Position numbers and translations under genes: made by a program
Shown: one piece after another, positions 1 to 8,581 of the stretch
Numbering within the stretch: the first letter of the stretch is position 1
How the letters are laid out: every line of letters starts with the position of its first letter
Virus record (IMG/VR): IMGVR_UViG_3300032287_004025
Location: 1 to 43,119 of that record
Length of the DNA stretch: 43,119 nt
Direction: 5' to 3' (one strand)
DNA from: a virus
Notes under the pieces: generated by a model
Database searches by the model: none
What the model was told of the DNA's origin: nothing
What the model saw: the letters and a program-made list of their open reading frames with translations, nothing else

Positions 1-351
1 GATAAATACTCAGTTTACTACACCAATAATTGGATTAAAAATACACAGGGTAGTTTAAAATATTGTTCTGAAAATAAATTACCAGTTTACATTTTAAAAG
101 AATCAAAAGATAGAGTTGAGTTTTTAACTAACCTTTCAAAATGTAAGGGTATTGTGTTTTTTCCAATTGCAAGAGAAACGTTTTGTAGGTTAGTTGTGGA
201 ATCTAAATGTTTAGGTTTAGATGTAATCACAACACAAAATTATGGTGCTAGTTTAGAAGATTGGTTCCATCAATTTTCAGGTGAAGAACTTATAAATTTC
301 TTAGAATCTAACACCTCTAAGAACTTAGATATTATTTCAAATTATTTATGA
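1..351 (+). CDS. Glycosyltransferase, C-terminal part (5' end outside window)
   Basis: The reading frame is open from base 1 to the TAA at 349-351, so only the last 116 residues are visible. The segment FFPIARETFCRLVVESKC followed by LGLDVITTQNYGA resembles the C-terminal nucleotide-sugar binding region of GT-B glycosyltransferases, where a Glu precedes a conserved 'EA..LG..VIT....G' stretch. The first ATG (154) falls inside this motif region, so it is not the start. The stop overlaps the next gene's ATG (348) by four bases, which fits translational coupling in the sugar operon. Donor and acceptor cannot be told. Confidence 0.6.
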   Translation, partial: DKYSVYYTNNWIKNTQGSLKYCSENKLPVYILKESKDRVEFLTNLSKCKGIVFFPIARETFCRLVVESKCLGLDVITTQNYGASLEDWFHQFSGEELINFLESNTSKNLDIISNYL

Positions 352-1340
352 TACTTTTCTGTTACGGGACTAGACCCGAATATATAAAAATTAAAAAATT
401 AATTGAATCATGTGAAGGTGTTATACCGTATAAAGTATTGTACGTAACCCAACACAAAGACATAGTATTGGGTGATTTCGATTACAAATTAGTCATTGAT
501 GACCTTTGTGATAATAGGTTAAACAGTATAATGGCGTCAGTCTTTTTAAACTTTAAAGAAGAATTTTTAAAAGATGTGACCCACATACTTGTTCAAGGGG
601 ATACGGCAACCGCATTGTCACTTTCTTTAATTGGTTTACATTACAAAAAAGAAGTCATTCATTTAGAAGCTGGTCTTAGGACATATGATTACAATCATCC
701 TTATCCCGAAGAAATGTATCGACAACTAATAAGTCGAGTGTCAAATTATAACTTGTGTCCAACAGAAAGTAACAAACTTAATTTGGAAGATGAGAAAGTA
801 CAAGGACAAAATTTTGTAGTCGGTAACACCGTTTTAGATAATTTAGATAGGGACAATATTTCTTACGAGGATAAAGTTTTAATTACTTTACACAGACGCG
901 AGAATCATGAACAAATGTCCGAATGGTTTAATGAAATCAATCAACTCGCAATAGAGAATCCACAATTGGTTTTTACACTACCAATACACCCGAATCCAAA
1001 TGTCCTAAAACACAAACATATACTATCACATGTTAATGTTGTTGACCCAATGAGTCACGATGATTTTATAAAAGAATTTAAATCTTCTAAAATTTTAATA
1101 TCAGATAGTGGTGGGGTTCAGGAGGAGGCTGCGTTCTTAAATAAGAAAGTAATTGTCTGTAGGGAAAAAACTGAAAGACCTGAATCGGTTGGTAAAACAT
1201 CTTTCATATGTAAAAAACCCATTGACTTAAAGGGTATTTTTTACGATATTATTAATGATTTTAATACACAACACGACTGTCCATATGGTGATGGTGATTC
1301 TTGTGGTAAAATTGTAGAGATATTTAAAAAAATTATATGA
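348..1340 (+). CDS. wecB: UDP-N-acetylglucosamine 2-epimerase (WecB-like)
   Basis: The 330-residue product has the full motif series of non-hydrolysing UDP-GlcNAc 2-epimerases, which make UDP-ManNAc: GTRPE (7-11), QGDT (83-86), EAGLR (107-111), HPYPEE (117-122), HRRENH (182-187), HPNP (214-217), DSGGVQEE (253-260) and TERPE (275-279). The acidic and histidine residues known from the bacterial enzyme correspond to D85, E107, E121/E122 and H182. It is somewhat shorter than the usual ~370 residues. Both ends overlap neighbours by four bases. It probably supplies a ManNAc-type donor to the transferases around it. A hydrolysing relative (NeuC-type) is possible but less likely, since the motifs match WecB. 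Confidence 0.88.
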   Translation: MILFCYGTRPEYIKIKKLIESCEGVIPYKVLYVTQHKDIVLGDFDYKLVIDDLCDNRLNSIMASVFLNFKEEFLKDVTHILVQGDTATALSLSLIGLHYKKEVIHLEAGLRTYDYNHPYPEEMYRQLISRVSNYNLCPTESNKLNLEDEKVQGQNFVVGNTVLDNLDRDNISYEDKVLITLHRRENHEQMSEWFNEINQLAIENPQLVFTLPIHPNPNVLKHKHILSHVNVVDPMSHDDFIKEFKSSKILISDSGGVQEEAAFLNKKVIVCREKTERPESVGKTSFICKKPIDLKGIFYDIINDFNTQHDCPYGDGDSCGKIVEIFKKII

Positions 1341-2065
1341 GTATAACAGTTATCTTAAATGGTTATAAGAGACCTCACGTTCTTGAAAAACAATTAGAAA
1401 GTATTAGAAATCAAAGTGTTCAACCTGAGTCAATTTTATTTTGGCAAAACTCAGGTGCCGAATTTGATTCTAATTTAACTAAGGACTTAATTCACGCGTC
1501 ATCTAATCACAACTTTGGTGTTTGGGCTAGATTTGCATACGCTTTAAACGCAACAACAGAATACATTTGTGTATTTGATGATGATACCATTCCCGGTCCA
1601 TTATGGTTAGAAAATTGTTTGAATACCATGAAAATTCAAGAGGGATTATTGGGAACAATTGGTGTTAAATTTCACACAAAAAACACATATTGGCCAGCAA
1701 CAAGAATTGGTTGGGATGGTCCAAATGAACAGATAGAACAAGTGGACATCGTTGGTCATTCTTGGTTTTTTAAAAGAGAATGGTTATCTATTTTTTGGAG
1801 GGAGTTACCCGAAATCAATCAAAGTAAATTGGTTGGTGAGGACATGCACTTTTCTTATACCCTACAGAAATACGCCAACATAGGTACATTCGTTCCTCCA
1901 CATCCAAAAAATAACATGGATATGTGGGGAAGTATTCCTGAACATGCTTGGAAACACGGTACCGATTCTAATGCAATTTCAGTTCATAATTCAAATATGA
2001 ATTTAATGAGTGAAGTGTACCGTGGTTATATCAATAAAGGTTTTAAAACTATTTTAAATCCATAA
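1337..2065 (+). CDS. GT-A (family 2-like) glycosyltransferase
   Basis: The 242-residue product starts with a typical family 2 strand (ITVILNGYKRP) followed by 'LEKQLESIRNQS', and has a DDDT metal/nucleotide-sugar motif at 81-84 in the context YICVFDDDTIPGP. An acidic patch further on (LVGEDMHFSY) could be the catalytic-base region. No membrane segment is seen, so it is probably cytosolic. It overlaps the epimerase gene by four bases. The sugar specificity cannot be predicted. Confidence 0.75.
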   Translation: MSITVILNGYKRPHVLEKQLESIRNQSVQPESILFWQNSGAEFDSNLTKDLIHASSNHNFGVWARFAYALNATTEYICVFDDDTIPGPLWLENCLNTMKIQEGLLGTIGVKFHTKNTYWPATRIGWDGPNEQIEQVDIVGHSWFFKREWLSIFWRELPEINQSKLVGEDMHFSYTLQKYANIGTFVPPHPKNNMDMWGSIPEHAWKHGTDSNAISVHNSNMNLMSEVYRGYINKGFKTILNP

Positions 2066-2070
2066 TTCAT

Positions 2071-2667
2071 ATGATTGATAAAAACGAAATATCAATTATT
2101 ATACAGGGTCCATCAATAAATGTTGGGGAATTGAGGCAACGATGGTCTGGTTTTAATGTAATATGGTCAACGTGGGTTGGGGAAGAAAGAAAATACCAAG
2201 ATGGTGATATTGTAATTTTTAATAACCAACCACCAGATAAAGGTATTCAAAATATTGCACTACAAAAAGAGTCAACATTAAATGGAATAAGAAAAGCAAA
2301 AGAATTAGGTTTTAGTTGGGTTTTAAAATGGAGAAGTGATATGTTACCAAATGACTCTGAAAGTTTAATTAATTGTTTCAAAAAAGATTCAATTAACTTC
2401 TTGGCGTGGCATAATGGAGGAAAATATTTTGTTGATTACTTTGTCGGTGGTAATATCGATGACGTTTATAAAATATGGGACATTCCTCAGATATGGTCGT
2501 CCCATTCAGAAAAAATAACAACTGATAATATTTTTTCATTAGGGTATGATAATTTTAACTTTATTGGTGATAAATTAAACACCAATAATGAAATATATTG
2601 GTCCAAATATAAAATCAATCTATCCACATATAAAGATGAGAAATGTTATACTATGGAGGTAAAATAA
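2071..2667 (+). CDS. WavE-like glycosyltransferase
   Basis: The 198-residue product has the ISIIIQGP start (residues 7-14) and a downstream 'VLKWRSDML' segment (KWRSD at 86-90). Both are features of the WavE family, named for a Vibrio LPS-core gene and regarded as GT-A-like. The Arg-x-Asp pair probably takes the DxD role. It is shorter than many WavE proteins. It starts five bases after the previous stop and lies inside the sugar operon. The family call rests on these two motifs only. Confidence 0.55.
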   Translation: MIDKNEISIIIQGPSINVGELRQRWSGFNVIWSTWVGEERKYQDGDIVIFNNQPPDKGIQNIALQKESTLNGIRKAKELGFSWVLKWRSDMLPNDSESLINCFKKDSINFLAWHNGGKYFVDYFVGGNIDDVYKIWDIPQIWSSHSEKITTDNIFSLGYDNFNFIGDKLNTNNEIYWSKYKINLSTYKDEKCYTMEVK

Positions 2668-2674
2668 TAATTAA

Positions 2675-3406
2675 ATGTACGATAATTCAAAATTTATTAA
2701 TAACGCTTTTACCGAAGACGAATATAATCTTGGGGTGTTTGTCGATTTAAATGGTAAGTGTCCTTTATGGACAAAAAAATTGATATCTAATATTAAAGAT
2801 AAAATTGATTTCAATTCCATAAACACAATATTGGATATTGGTTCAAGAGATGGGTGTCAAAGTTTAGAATTAAATCGGTGGTTTCCACATGCAAAGATTT
2901 ACGCATTCGAACCCGTACCAAATAACTATGAGTTTACCGTAAAAAATGTTCAAGGTGTTGATAATATCAGAGCACTTCCATACGCAATAAATTCATTTCA
3001 TGGTAAGACTAAATTTTATGAGGTATACAATGGGAACGTAGGTGCTAGTTCATTGTTAAAAACAACGAACCACTGGCGTTCATCACAATGGGCACAAAAA
3101 GAAATTGAAGTTGAATGTATAGTCCTATCTGATTGGTTAAAAGAAAATGATGTTAACCAAGTGGATTTAATATGGATGGATGTACAAGGTGCTGAAAAAA
3201 TTGTCATAGATAGTTTGGGTGATTACTTAAATGAAGTTAAAGTAATCGCAACTGAAGTCGGATTACAAGAGTTATATGTTAATTCAACTACTAAAAACGA
3301 ACTTGATAAATTATTAGATGGGTTTATCGCTTTAGATGAATCACCCGAATCGTCAATGACCGAAATGGACATTATCTATATCAACAAGAAAAATGGAACA
3401 ATTTAA
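2675..3406 (+). CDS. FkbM-family SAM-dependent methyltransferase
   Basis: The 243-residue product has the class I methyltransferase motif LDIGSRDG (53-60), the acidic loop AFEPVP (77-82) and the FkbM signature WMDVQGAE. FkbM-family enzymes O-methylate sugars or polyketides and are common in glycan clusters. It is one of two paralogues in this operon (the other starts at 4791), so the final glycan may carry two methyl groups, or one on each of two sugars. It overlaps the next gene by 14 bases. Confidence 0.85.
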   Translation: MYDNSKFINNAFTEDEYNLGVFVDLNGKCPLWTKKLISNIKDKIDFNSINTILDIGSRDGCQSLELNRWFPHAKIYAFEPVPNNYEFTVKNVQGVDNIRALPYAINSFHGKTKFYEVYNGNVGASSLLKTTNHWRSSQWAQKEIEVECIVLSDWLKENDVNQVDLIWMDVQGAEKIVIDSLGDYLNEVKVIATEVGLQELYVNSTTKNELDKLLDGFIALDESPESSMTEMDIIYINKKNGTI

Positions 3407-4112
3407 AAGTGATTTTGTAAGGTTCACCGAAAAAATAAAAAATGGTGAGAATTTTGCATACGCAAGATATGCGGATGGTGAAGTATTGTTAATGAAAGGT
3501 AATGAGGTGGGTCAAAATACACAAGCTTTTAAAATCGATAATTGGAGTTCACCAAATCAATTAACTACCGTAGGTAATGAATTACTTGAGAGTTTATCAC
3601 ATACCGAATCTAATTATTACTATGCAATTTCATCCGTATCTGACAATATTTCAGACTATAGATTTTTGACGGATAGAATTAAATCAAAAAAAGAGAATAT
3701 AACATTCGCCAACCTATGGATAAATTCAAATTACCAGCAGATGAAAGATTTTTACATGGGGTTGGATAAGGAGTGTTTCGTTATATGTAATCATCGGGCT
3801 AATATCAATAATTTTCCTTTTAAAATAAAAGAATTTTTTCCATTTCCTGATAATTGTGTTGAGTTTTGGGAATCCTCAGGGTCCGACTATATGACACAAA
3901 TTAATCAAAAAATACAACAATTAAATAATGAAACTTTCTTTATATCAGCTGGACCAATTTCTGAAATAATAATACATAAACTGTACTCTTTGAACCCAAA
4001 CAATCAATATATTGATGTTGGTTCCTCAATGGATGAATTTGTCCACGGTAAAAAGACAAGACCATATATGGAACCAAATTCATTTTATTCTAAACAAATA
4101 TCAGTATTCTAA
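3393..4112 (+). CDS. GT-D-like (DUF1792-type) putative glycosyltransferase
   Basis: The N-terminal stretch FAYARYADGE (21-30) matches the 'RYGDGE' signature of GT-D fold glycosyltransferases (DUF1792-type), in which Asp and Glu contact the nucleotide sugar. The rest of the 239-residue protein is soluble, and its C-terminal half has 'FFISAGPISEIIIHKLY', consistent with a Rossmann-like strand-turn-helix. It lies between an FkbM methyltransferase and another transferase. The family assignment depends mainly on the one motif. Confidence 0.5.
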   Translation: MEQFKSDFVRFTEKIKNGENFAYARYADGEVLLMKGNEVGQNTQAFKIDNWSSPNQLTTVGNELLESLSHTESNYYYAISSVSDNISDYRFLTDRIKSKKENITFANLWINSNYQQMKDFYMGLDKECFVICNHRANINNFPFKIKEFFPFPDNCVEFWESSGSDYMTQINQKIQQLNNETFFISAGPISEIIIHKLYSLNPNNQYIDVGSSMDEFVHGKKTRPYMEPNSFYSKQISVF

Positions 4113-4789
4113 TGATTAATATTGTATACACAAATAGTAAATGTCAAGATGTTTTTAATATTTTTAAATCACAGCACGACACATACTCAAAATTACCACT
4201 TTTTGTAATATCCGATAATGGTGGGGATTTTACTTATAGAAACGAAGACCCATATTACAAACATTGGTTAGATGCATTAAAATTGGTGAATGATGATTTT
4301 TTCATTTACAACCAAGAGGATTTCATTCTTTATGATTCAGTAAATCATGATATTTTAAATAGATTAGAAAACTTTTTAATAGAAAATCCTGAATATTCAT
4401 TTGTTAGATTAATTAAAAGTGGTCAAAATTTATCAAGAGAAGAATTGGTTGAAAACATATACCCGATTGGTGACGATTCTTTTCCACTTTATTCGATGCA
4501 GGCAACAATTTGGAATAAAAATAAATTTATCGAACTGTATGAAAATACTAAACAAGAAAAGTGGTTTGAGTCTCAATCATATGAAGATGCGTGTAAAAAA
4601 TTAAATATAAGGGGCGTTTATTATTACAATGGTGAACCAAAAAGAGGTGGTCATCATGACTCATCAATTTATCCTTATATCGCAACCGCGGTTGTAAAAG
4701 GTAAATGGAATTTAAGTGAGTATAAAAATGAATTATTACCTCTACTTAACGAACATAATATAGTTATAGAAAATAGAGGTATATTTTAA
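4112..4789 (+). CDS. Putative GT-A-type glycosyltransferase
   Basis: The 225-residue product begins with a short strand (MINIVYTN) and has an N-terminal alpha/beta region followed by 'FFIYNQEDFILYD' (QEDF at 68-71). That resembles the 'QED' motif found near the DxD in small phage and capsule transferases. There is no signal peptide or membrane segment. It overlaps the previous gene by one base (TAATG). It could not be placed in a named family; the operon context is the main support. Confidence 0.45.
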   Translation: MINIVYTNSKCQDVFNIFKSQHDTYSKLPLFVISDNGGDFTYRNEDPYYKHWLDALKLVNDDFFIYNQEDFILYDSVNHDILNRLENFLIENPEYSFVRLIKSGQNLSREELVENIYPIGDDSFPLYSMQATIWNKNKFIELYENTKQEKWFESQSYEDACKKLNIRGVYYYNGEPKRGGHHDSSIYPYIATAVVKGKWNLSEYKNELLPLLNEHNIVIENRGIF

Positions 4790-4790
4790 T

Positions 4791-5402
4791 ATGTTACTTG
4801 ATTTAATTAGTCTATCAAAAAAATACAACATGAATATTAGTGGCATTATTCACATAGGTGCCCATTTCGGTGAAGAACATTCAACTTATAAGAGTTTAGG
4901 TGTAAACAATATTGTTTATTTTGAACCGGTTAAAAAAACATTTGATGTTTTAAATGAAAGAGTAACGGATGCAAAATTATATAATTACGCTTTAGGTAAT
5001 GAAAATAAAATGATTGAAATGTATATTGAAGATAACGATACATATGGGTGCTCTTCAATACTTCAACCAAGTTCAAATTATGCAAACATCGCTTTTAGTC
5101 CAAATGAATTAGTTGAAATGAAACGATTAGATGATTTTAATTTTAATGGTTTTAATCTATTAAATATAGATGTCCAAGGTTACGAATATGAAGTTTTAAA
5201 AGGTGCTGAAAAAACATTAGAAAATGTAGATTTTATTTTATGTGAAATAAATCGAGATACCCCAAATAAACAACTAGATTATATCGGCTCAAAAACGATA
5301 GATAAAATAATAGAACTATTAACACCTTACGGTTTCAAATTGAGTGAAGAAAATTGGGCTGGAATATCGTGGGGTGATGGTTTTTTTGTAAAACAAAAAT
5401 GA
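4791..5402 (+). CDS. FkbM-family methyltransferase, second copy
   Basis: The 203-residue product has motif I as GIIHIGAHFGEE (18-29), FEPV (44-47) and LLNIDVQGYEYEVLKGAE, the best-known FkbM signature. It is about 40 residues shorter than the FkbM protein starting at 2675 and lacks its N-terminal extension. The two are clearly divergent in sequence, so they are unlikely to be a recent duplication and probably modify different positions. It starts one base after the previous stop and overlaps the next start by four bases. Confidence 0.85.
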   Translation: MLLDLISLSKKYNMNISGIIHIGAHFGEEHSTYKSLGVNNIVYFEPVKKTFDVLNERVTDAKLYNYALGNENKMIEMYIEDNDTYGCSSILQPSSNYANIAFSPNELVEMKRLDDFNFNGFNLLNIDVQGYEYEVLKGAEKTLENVDFILCEINRDTPNKQLDYIGSKTIDKIIELLTPYGFKLSEENWAGISWGDGFFVKQK

Positions 5403-6076
5403 TTGTAGGTAAAGGGTTAATATCATCCGGGTTTCAGTCATCAAAAAATGACTATACCAATTACATCATATTTGCATCAGGAGTTTCGAATTCAAAAGAA
5501 ACGAATGATAGTGAATATAATCGTGAAAAAGAACTGATATTAAAAACCATAAATGAAAACAAACAATTAAAAATAATTTATTTTAGTAGTGTTTTAGTTG
5601 AAACAACCAAAAATAAGTACTATCAAAACAAATTAGATATTGAAAATCTAATCAAAACTAATTCAGATAACTATATTATTTTTAGAATTCCTCAGGTTAT
5701 TGGATACAATGGAAATCCTAAAAATTTGTTCAATTTTATAAAAAATTCTATAGTAAACGAAACCGAAATAACAATCGATAAAAACATAGAAAGGTCTCTA
5801 TTAGATATTGATTATTTGGTAGATATTGTTGATTACTGTAAAGATAAAGTATCTTGCGAGATACTGACAATTTCAGGTGTAAAAAAAATAAAAGTATTTA
5901 CTCTATGTAATCTAATTGGTAAATTTTTAAATAAAAAACCTATTTTAAAAATAGTCGATGATGTCGAATATAAAAATTGGTTTACCAAAAACTCTAAGAT
6001 TATTAATCAATCAATAATCAATATCAATAAACTAACTTATTATGAAACTCTTCTAAAAAAATATATTTCTCAATGA
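5399..6076 (+). CDS. Short NAD(P)-dependent epimerase/reductase-like protein (extended SDR)
   Basis: The 225-residue product looks like a compact extended short-chain dehydrogenase. It has a glycine-rich start (VGKGLISSGF), a 'YFSSVLV' strand where the catalytic Ser normally lies (61-67), a YxxxK pair at Y74/K78, and 'FRIPQVIGYNG', equivalent to the 'R..nvyGp' strand of sugar epimerases. At 225 residues it is much shorter than the usual ~310, mainly because the dinucleotide-binding half is reduced. It may act as a sugar 4-reductase or epimerase on an operon intermediate; the substrate is unknown. Confidence 0.55.
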   Translation: MIVGKGLISSGFQSSKNDYTNYIIFASGVSNSKETNDSEYNREKELILKTINENKQLKIIYFSSVLVETTKNKYYQNKLDIENLIKTNSDNYIIFRIPQVIGYNGNPKNLFNFIKNSIVNETEITIDKNIERSLLDIDYLVDIVDYCKDKVSCEILTISGVKKIKVFTLCNLIGKFLNKKPILKIVDDVEYKNWFTKNSKIINQSIININKLTYYETLLKKYISQ

Positions 6077-6840
6077 AAGTTATAACTTTAACATTCGCCT
6101 ATGATATAAGCAAATTATTTGAAATTGGTAGATTTTGGGCAAAAGATGTTTATATCGATAAAGATTTTATATCTGATTATTCTGCCGCATCTTATGCTAC
6201 ATTTTTACATACAAATCCGGATTTACAACTTCATTTATATACCGATGACATTGATTTAATTAGAGAAAAATTAAACCAATACAATGTAAATTTAAAAAAT
6301 GTTGTTTATCATGATTATTCTGAAAAATTAAAATCATATGAAGGTAAATTAAAATATAGTTTTGATATTTTACATGATTTTATTATTGAGCAGAGAAGTA
6401 ATAGTGAATACACGGTTAAAATTGATTGTGATTTATCATTTCGTAACAAGATACCAATGATGGATAATACAAGTAAAGATATTTTAGTTTGGAAATATGA
6501 AAGAATGTTATTTAACGGTGACCCTAGAATGGGTGAAATTAAATCATCAACGTTAAGTGTTGGTAACATTAATTATAAAATATTTAATGTTGGCTTATTG
6601 GGGATACCACCAACATTTGAAATCGATGAATTGGATGATGTGTATCGAAAAATGTCCGACGTTAATATTATGGATGTTTCAGATATAAAAGTAAATTCTT
6701 GGCATTGTGCTGAACAAACATCTAAAAATTGGATTTTTCATAAATACAATTACAATGTCATTGAATCATATAACTTTGTTAATCATCATTTTGAAACCAA
6801 AAAAAAATGTATCGATGACGCCAAATATTTATTAAAATGA
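6073..6840 (+). CDS. Putative GT-A glycosyltransferase
   Basis: The 255-residue soluble protein has a plausible DxD motif in VKIDCDLSF (IDCD at 117-120), preceded by an alpha/beta segment with 'LQLHLYTDD', as in transferases related to GT8 or GT32. Near the C-terminus is 'SWHCAEQTSKNW', where a conserved His/Glu pair could help bind the diphosphate. It overlaps both neighbours by four bases. The fold is inferred from layout and the DxD, not from a clear family match. Confidence 0.5.
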   Translation: MKVITLTFAYDISKLFEIGRFWAKDVYIDKDFISDYSAASYATFLHTNPDLQLHLYTDDIDLIREKLNQYNVNLKNVVYHDYSEKLKSYEGKLKYSFDILHDFIIEQRSNSEYTVKIDCDLSFRNKIPMMDNTSKDILVWKYERMLFNGDPRMGEIKSSTLSVGNINYKIFNVGLLGIPPTFEIDELDDVYRKMSDVNIMDVSDIKVNSWHCAEQTSKNWIFHKYNYNVIESYNFVNHHFETKKKCIDDAKYLLK

Positions 6841-7655
6841 TTACAATAATAACTACAGGTAGAGATGATGATTACGGACATGGATTTTTAGATAGACTGT
6901 ATTCGTCAATAAAAAATAATATAGAAATACTGCACAGTTACAGTATCGAATACGAATATATTATTTGTGAATGGAATCCGGTAAAAGAACCCCTTTTGTA
7001 CCACGAAAAATTTAAAGAATTATTTGAAAAATATAATTTAAGAGAAGTAATAATTACAAATAGTGTTGTCGAAGAAGAACGGTTAAATCATAATATTTTT
7101 TATGAATATTTTGCAAAAAACGTCGGTGTTAGAAACGCCAAATATGAAAATATATTAATAATTAATTCAGATATTGTTATTCCTTCAGAATCCTTTTCAA
7201 TTATCATCGATAACATTAAAAATGGTTTAGAAAAAGATAAATTTTATAGATTAGAGTTCAGAGAACAAATAGATAATGATTTTAATTTTATTAAGATAGA
7301 ATCTGTTTATCACCCGTCTAATCCTGATTCAGTAATATGTGGATATTGTTCTGGTGATTTTTTACTAACAAATAAAAATAGCTTTGTTGAATTTGGGATG
7401 GGATATGACGAAACAAATTTTGCTCATAGAACCATTTCACAAACAGGTATGGATGGTGAAATATTATGGAATATGTACAATAATGGTATGAGAATAAAAT
7501 TAATTCCGACTAAGTATATGCACATAAATCACGGTAAACCTAACCCATATGATAATTACTATAATGATAAAGGATATATAAATAAGAGTAATTGGGGGTT
7601 TATTGATTATGAACATGATGAAGTTTCAAATAAATTAATGATTATAAAAAAATGA
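6837..7655 (+). CDS. Glycosyltransferase family 2-like protein
   Basis: The 272-residue product starts MITIITTGRDDDYG, continues with 'FLDRLYSSI', and has the family 2 pattern 'GVRNAKYENILIINSDIVIP' (NSD at 110-112 in place of the usual DxD). A later 'GMDGEILWNMYNNGM' could be the ED-type catalytic-base segment. Soluble, with no C-terminal membrane anchor, so cytosolic. It overlaps both neighbours by four bases. The reduced DxD (NSD) is seen in some active family 2 enzymes, so inactivity cannot be concluded. Confidence 0.65.
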   Translation: MITIITTGRDDDYGHGFLDRLYSSIKNNIEILHSYSIEYEYIICEWNPVKEPLLYHEKFKELFEKYNLREVIITNSVVEEERLNHNIFYEYFAKNVGVRNAKYENILIINSDIVIPSESFSIIIDNIKNGLEKDKFYRLEFREQIDNDFNFIKIESVYHPSNPDSVICGYCSGDFLLTNKNSFVEFGMGYDETNFAHRTISQTGMDGEILWNMYNNGMRIKLIPTKYMHINHGKPNPYDNYYNDKGYINKSNWGFIDYEHDEVSNKLMIIKK

Positions 7656-8581
7656 AAAAATTTATAGTAACAACAACAATTAATAAACCTACCGTAGCGA
7701 CCTTAAAATTTGCGGAAATATCAGACAGAGATAATTGGACTTTTGTAATTGTAGGAGACACCAAAACCCCACATGATGAATATGAGAAATTGGTTTCATC
7801 GCATAATAATGTTGTTTATTTATCACCAATCGAACAAGAGAAGTTGTATCCCGAAATCAGTAAATTAATTGGTTGGGGTACAATACAAAGAAGAAACATT
7901 GGGTTCATCTATTCATACCACAACGGCGCAGACATTATGTCGACCATAGATGATGACAACATACCATATGATAATTGGGGTCAAAATAATGTGGGTAAGG
8001 AAATTGAAGTTGACCTTTATGAACCACAATTAAATGTATTTGACCCATTGTCAATTACCCGAGATAACTATCTGTGGCATCGAGGTTACCCAATCGAATA
8101 CTTACAAAAAAGATTTCAAGTTGAGTACAAGGGTAAAATAAAAAGAAAAGTATTGGTTCAAGCGGATTTGTGGGATGGTGACCCTGATATTGATGCATTA
8201 GCAAGACTAACATATAAACCAATCGTTAAATATTCTGACGTGGCTCACCCATATTGTTCGAATAAAATATCACCATTTAATTCTCAAAATACGTTTCTTG
8301 ATAGGTCTGTGATTCCCGTTTATTCGGTTTTACCATTTATTGGTAGAATGGATGATATTTGGGGGGCTTACATACTCCAACACTATTTTCCCAATTCTGT
8401 GATTTATTCACCCGCCAGTGTTTATCAAGACAGAAATTCTCAGGATTTAATTACCAACTTAGAAAAAGAAATCATTGGGTATAGAGATACTTTAAACCTG
8501 ATTAATAATTTAGAGAATTTTGAAAAAATAATACCAAAAGAGACACTTAATTTTTATAATTTATACAAAAAACAATTTTAA
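7652..8581 (+). CDS. STELLO/DUF288-like putative glycosyltransferase
   Basis: The 309-residue product has 'IQRRNIGFIYSYHNGADIM' followed by a DDDN motif (100-103). This matches the 'KNIGYLYAI.HGA..I...DDDN' pattern of the DUF288/STELLO group, known best from plants and other eukaryotes, where STELLO proteins affect cellulose synthase. Only the transferase-like domain is present, with no membrane anchor. It is translationally coupled on both sides (four-base overlap with the previous gene, stop directly abutting the next ATG). The reaction is unknown. Confidence 0.55.
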   Translation: MKKFIVTTTINKPTVATLKFAEISDRDNWTFVIVGDTKTPHDEYEKLVSSHNNVVYLSPIEQEKLYPEISKLIGWGTIQRRNIGFIYSYHNGADIMSTIDDDNIPYDNWGQNNVGKEIEVDLYEPQLNVFDPLSITRDNYLWHRGYPIEYLQKRFQVEYKGKIKRKVLVQADLWDGDPDIDALARLTYKPIVKYSDVAHPYCSNKISPFNSQNTFLDRSVIPVYSVLPFIGRMDDIWGAYILQHYFPNSVIYSPASVYQDRNSQDLITNLEKEIIGYRDTLNLINNLENFEKIIPKETLNFYNLYKKQF

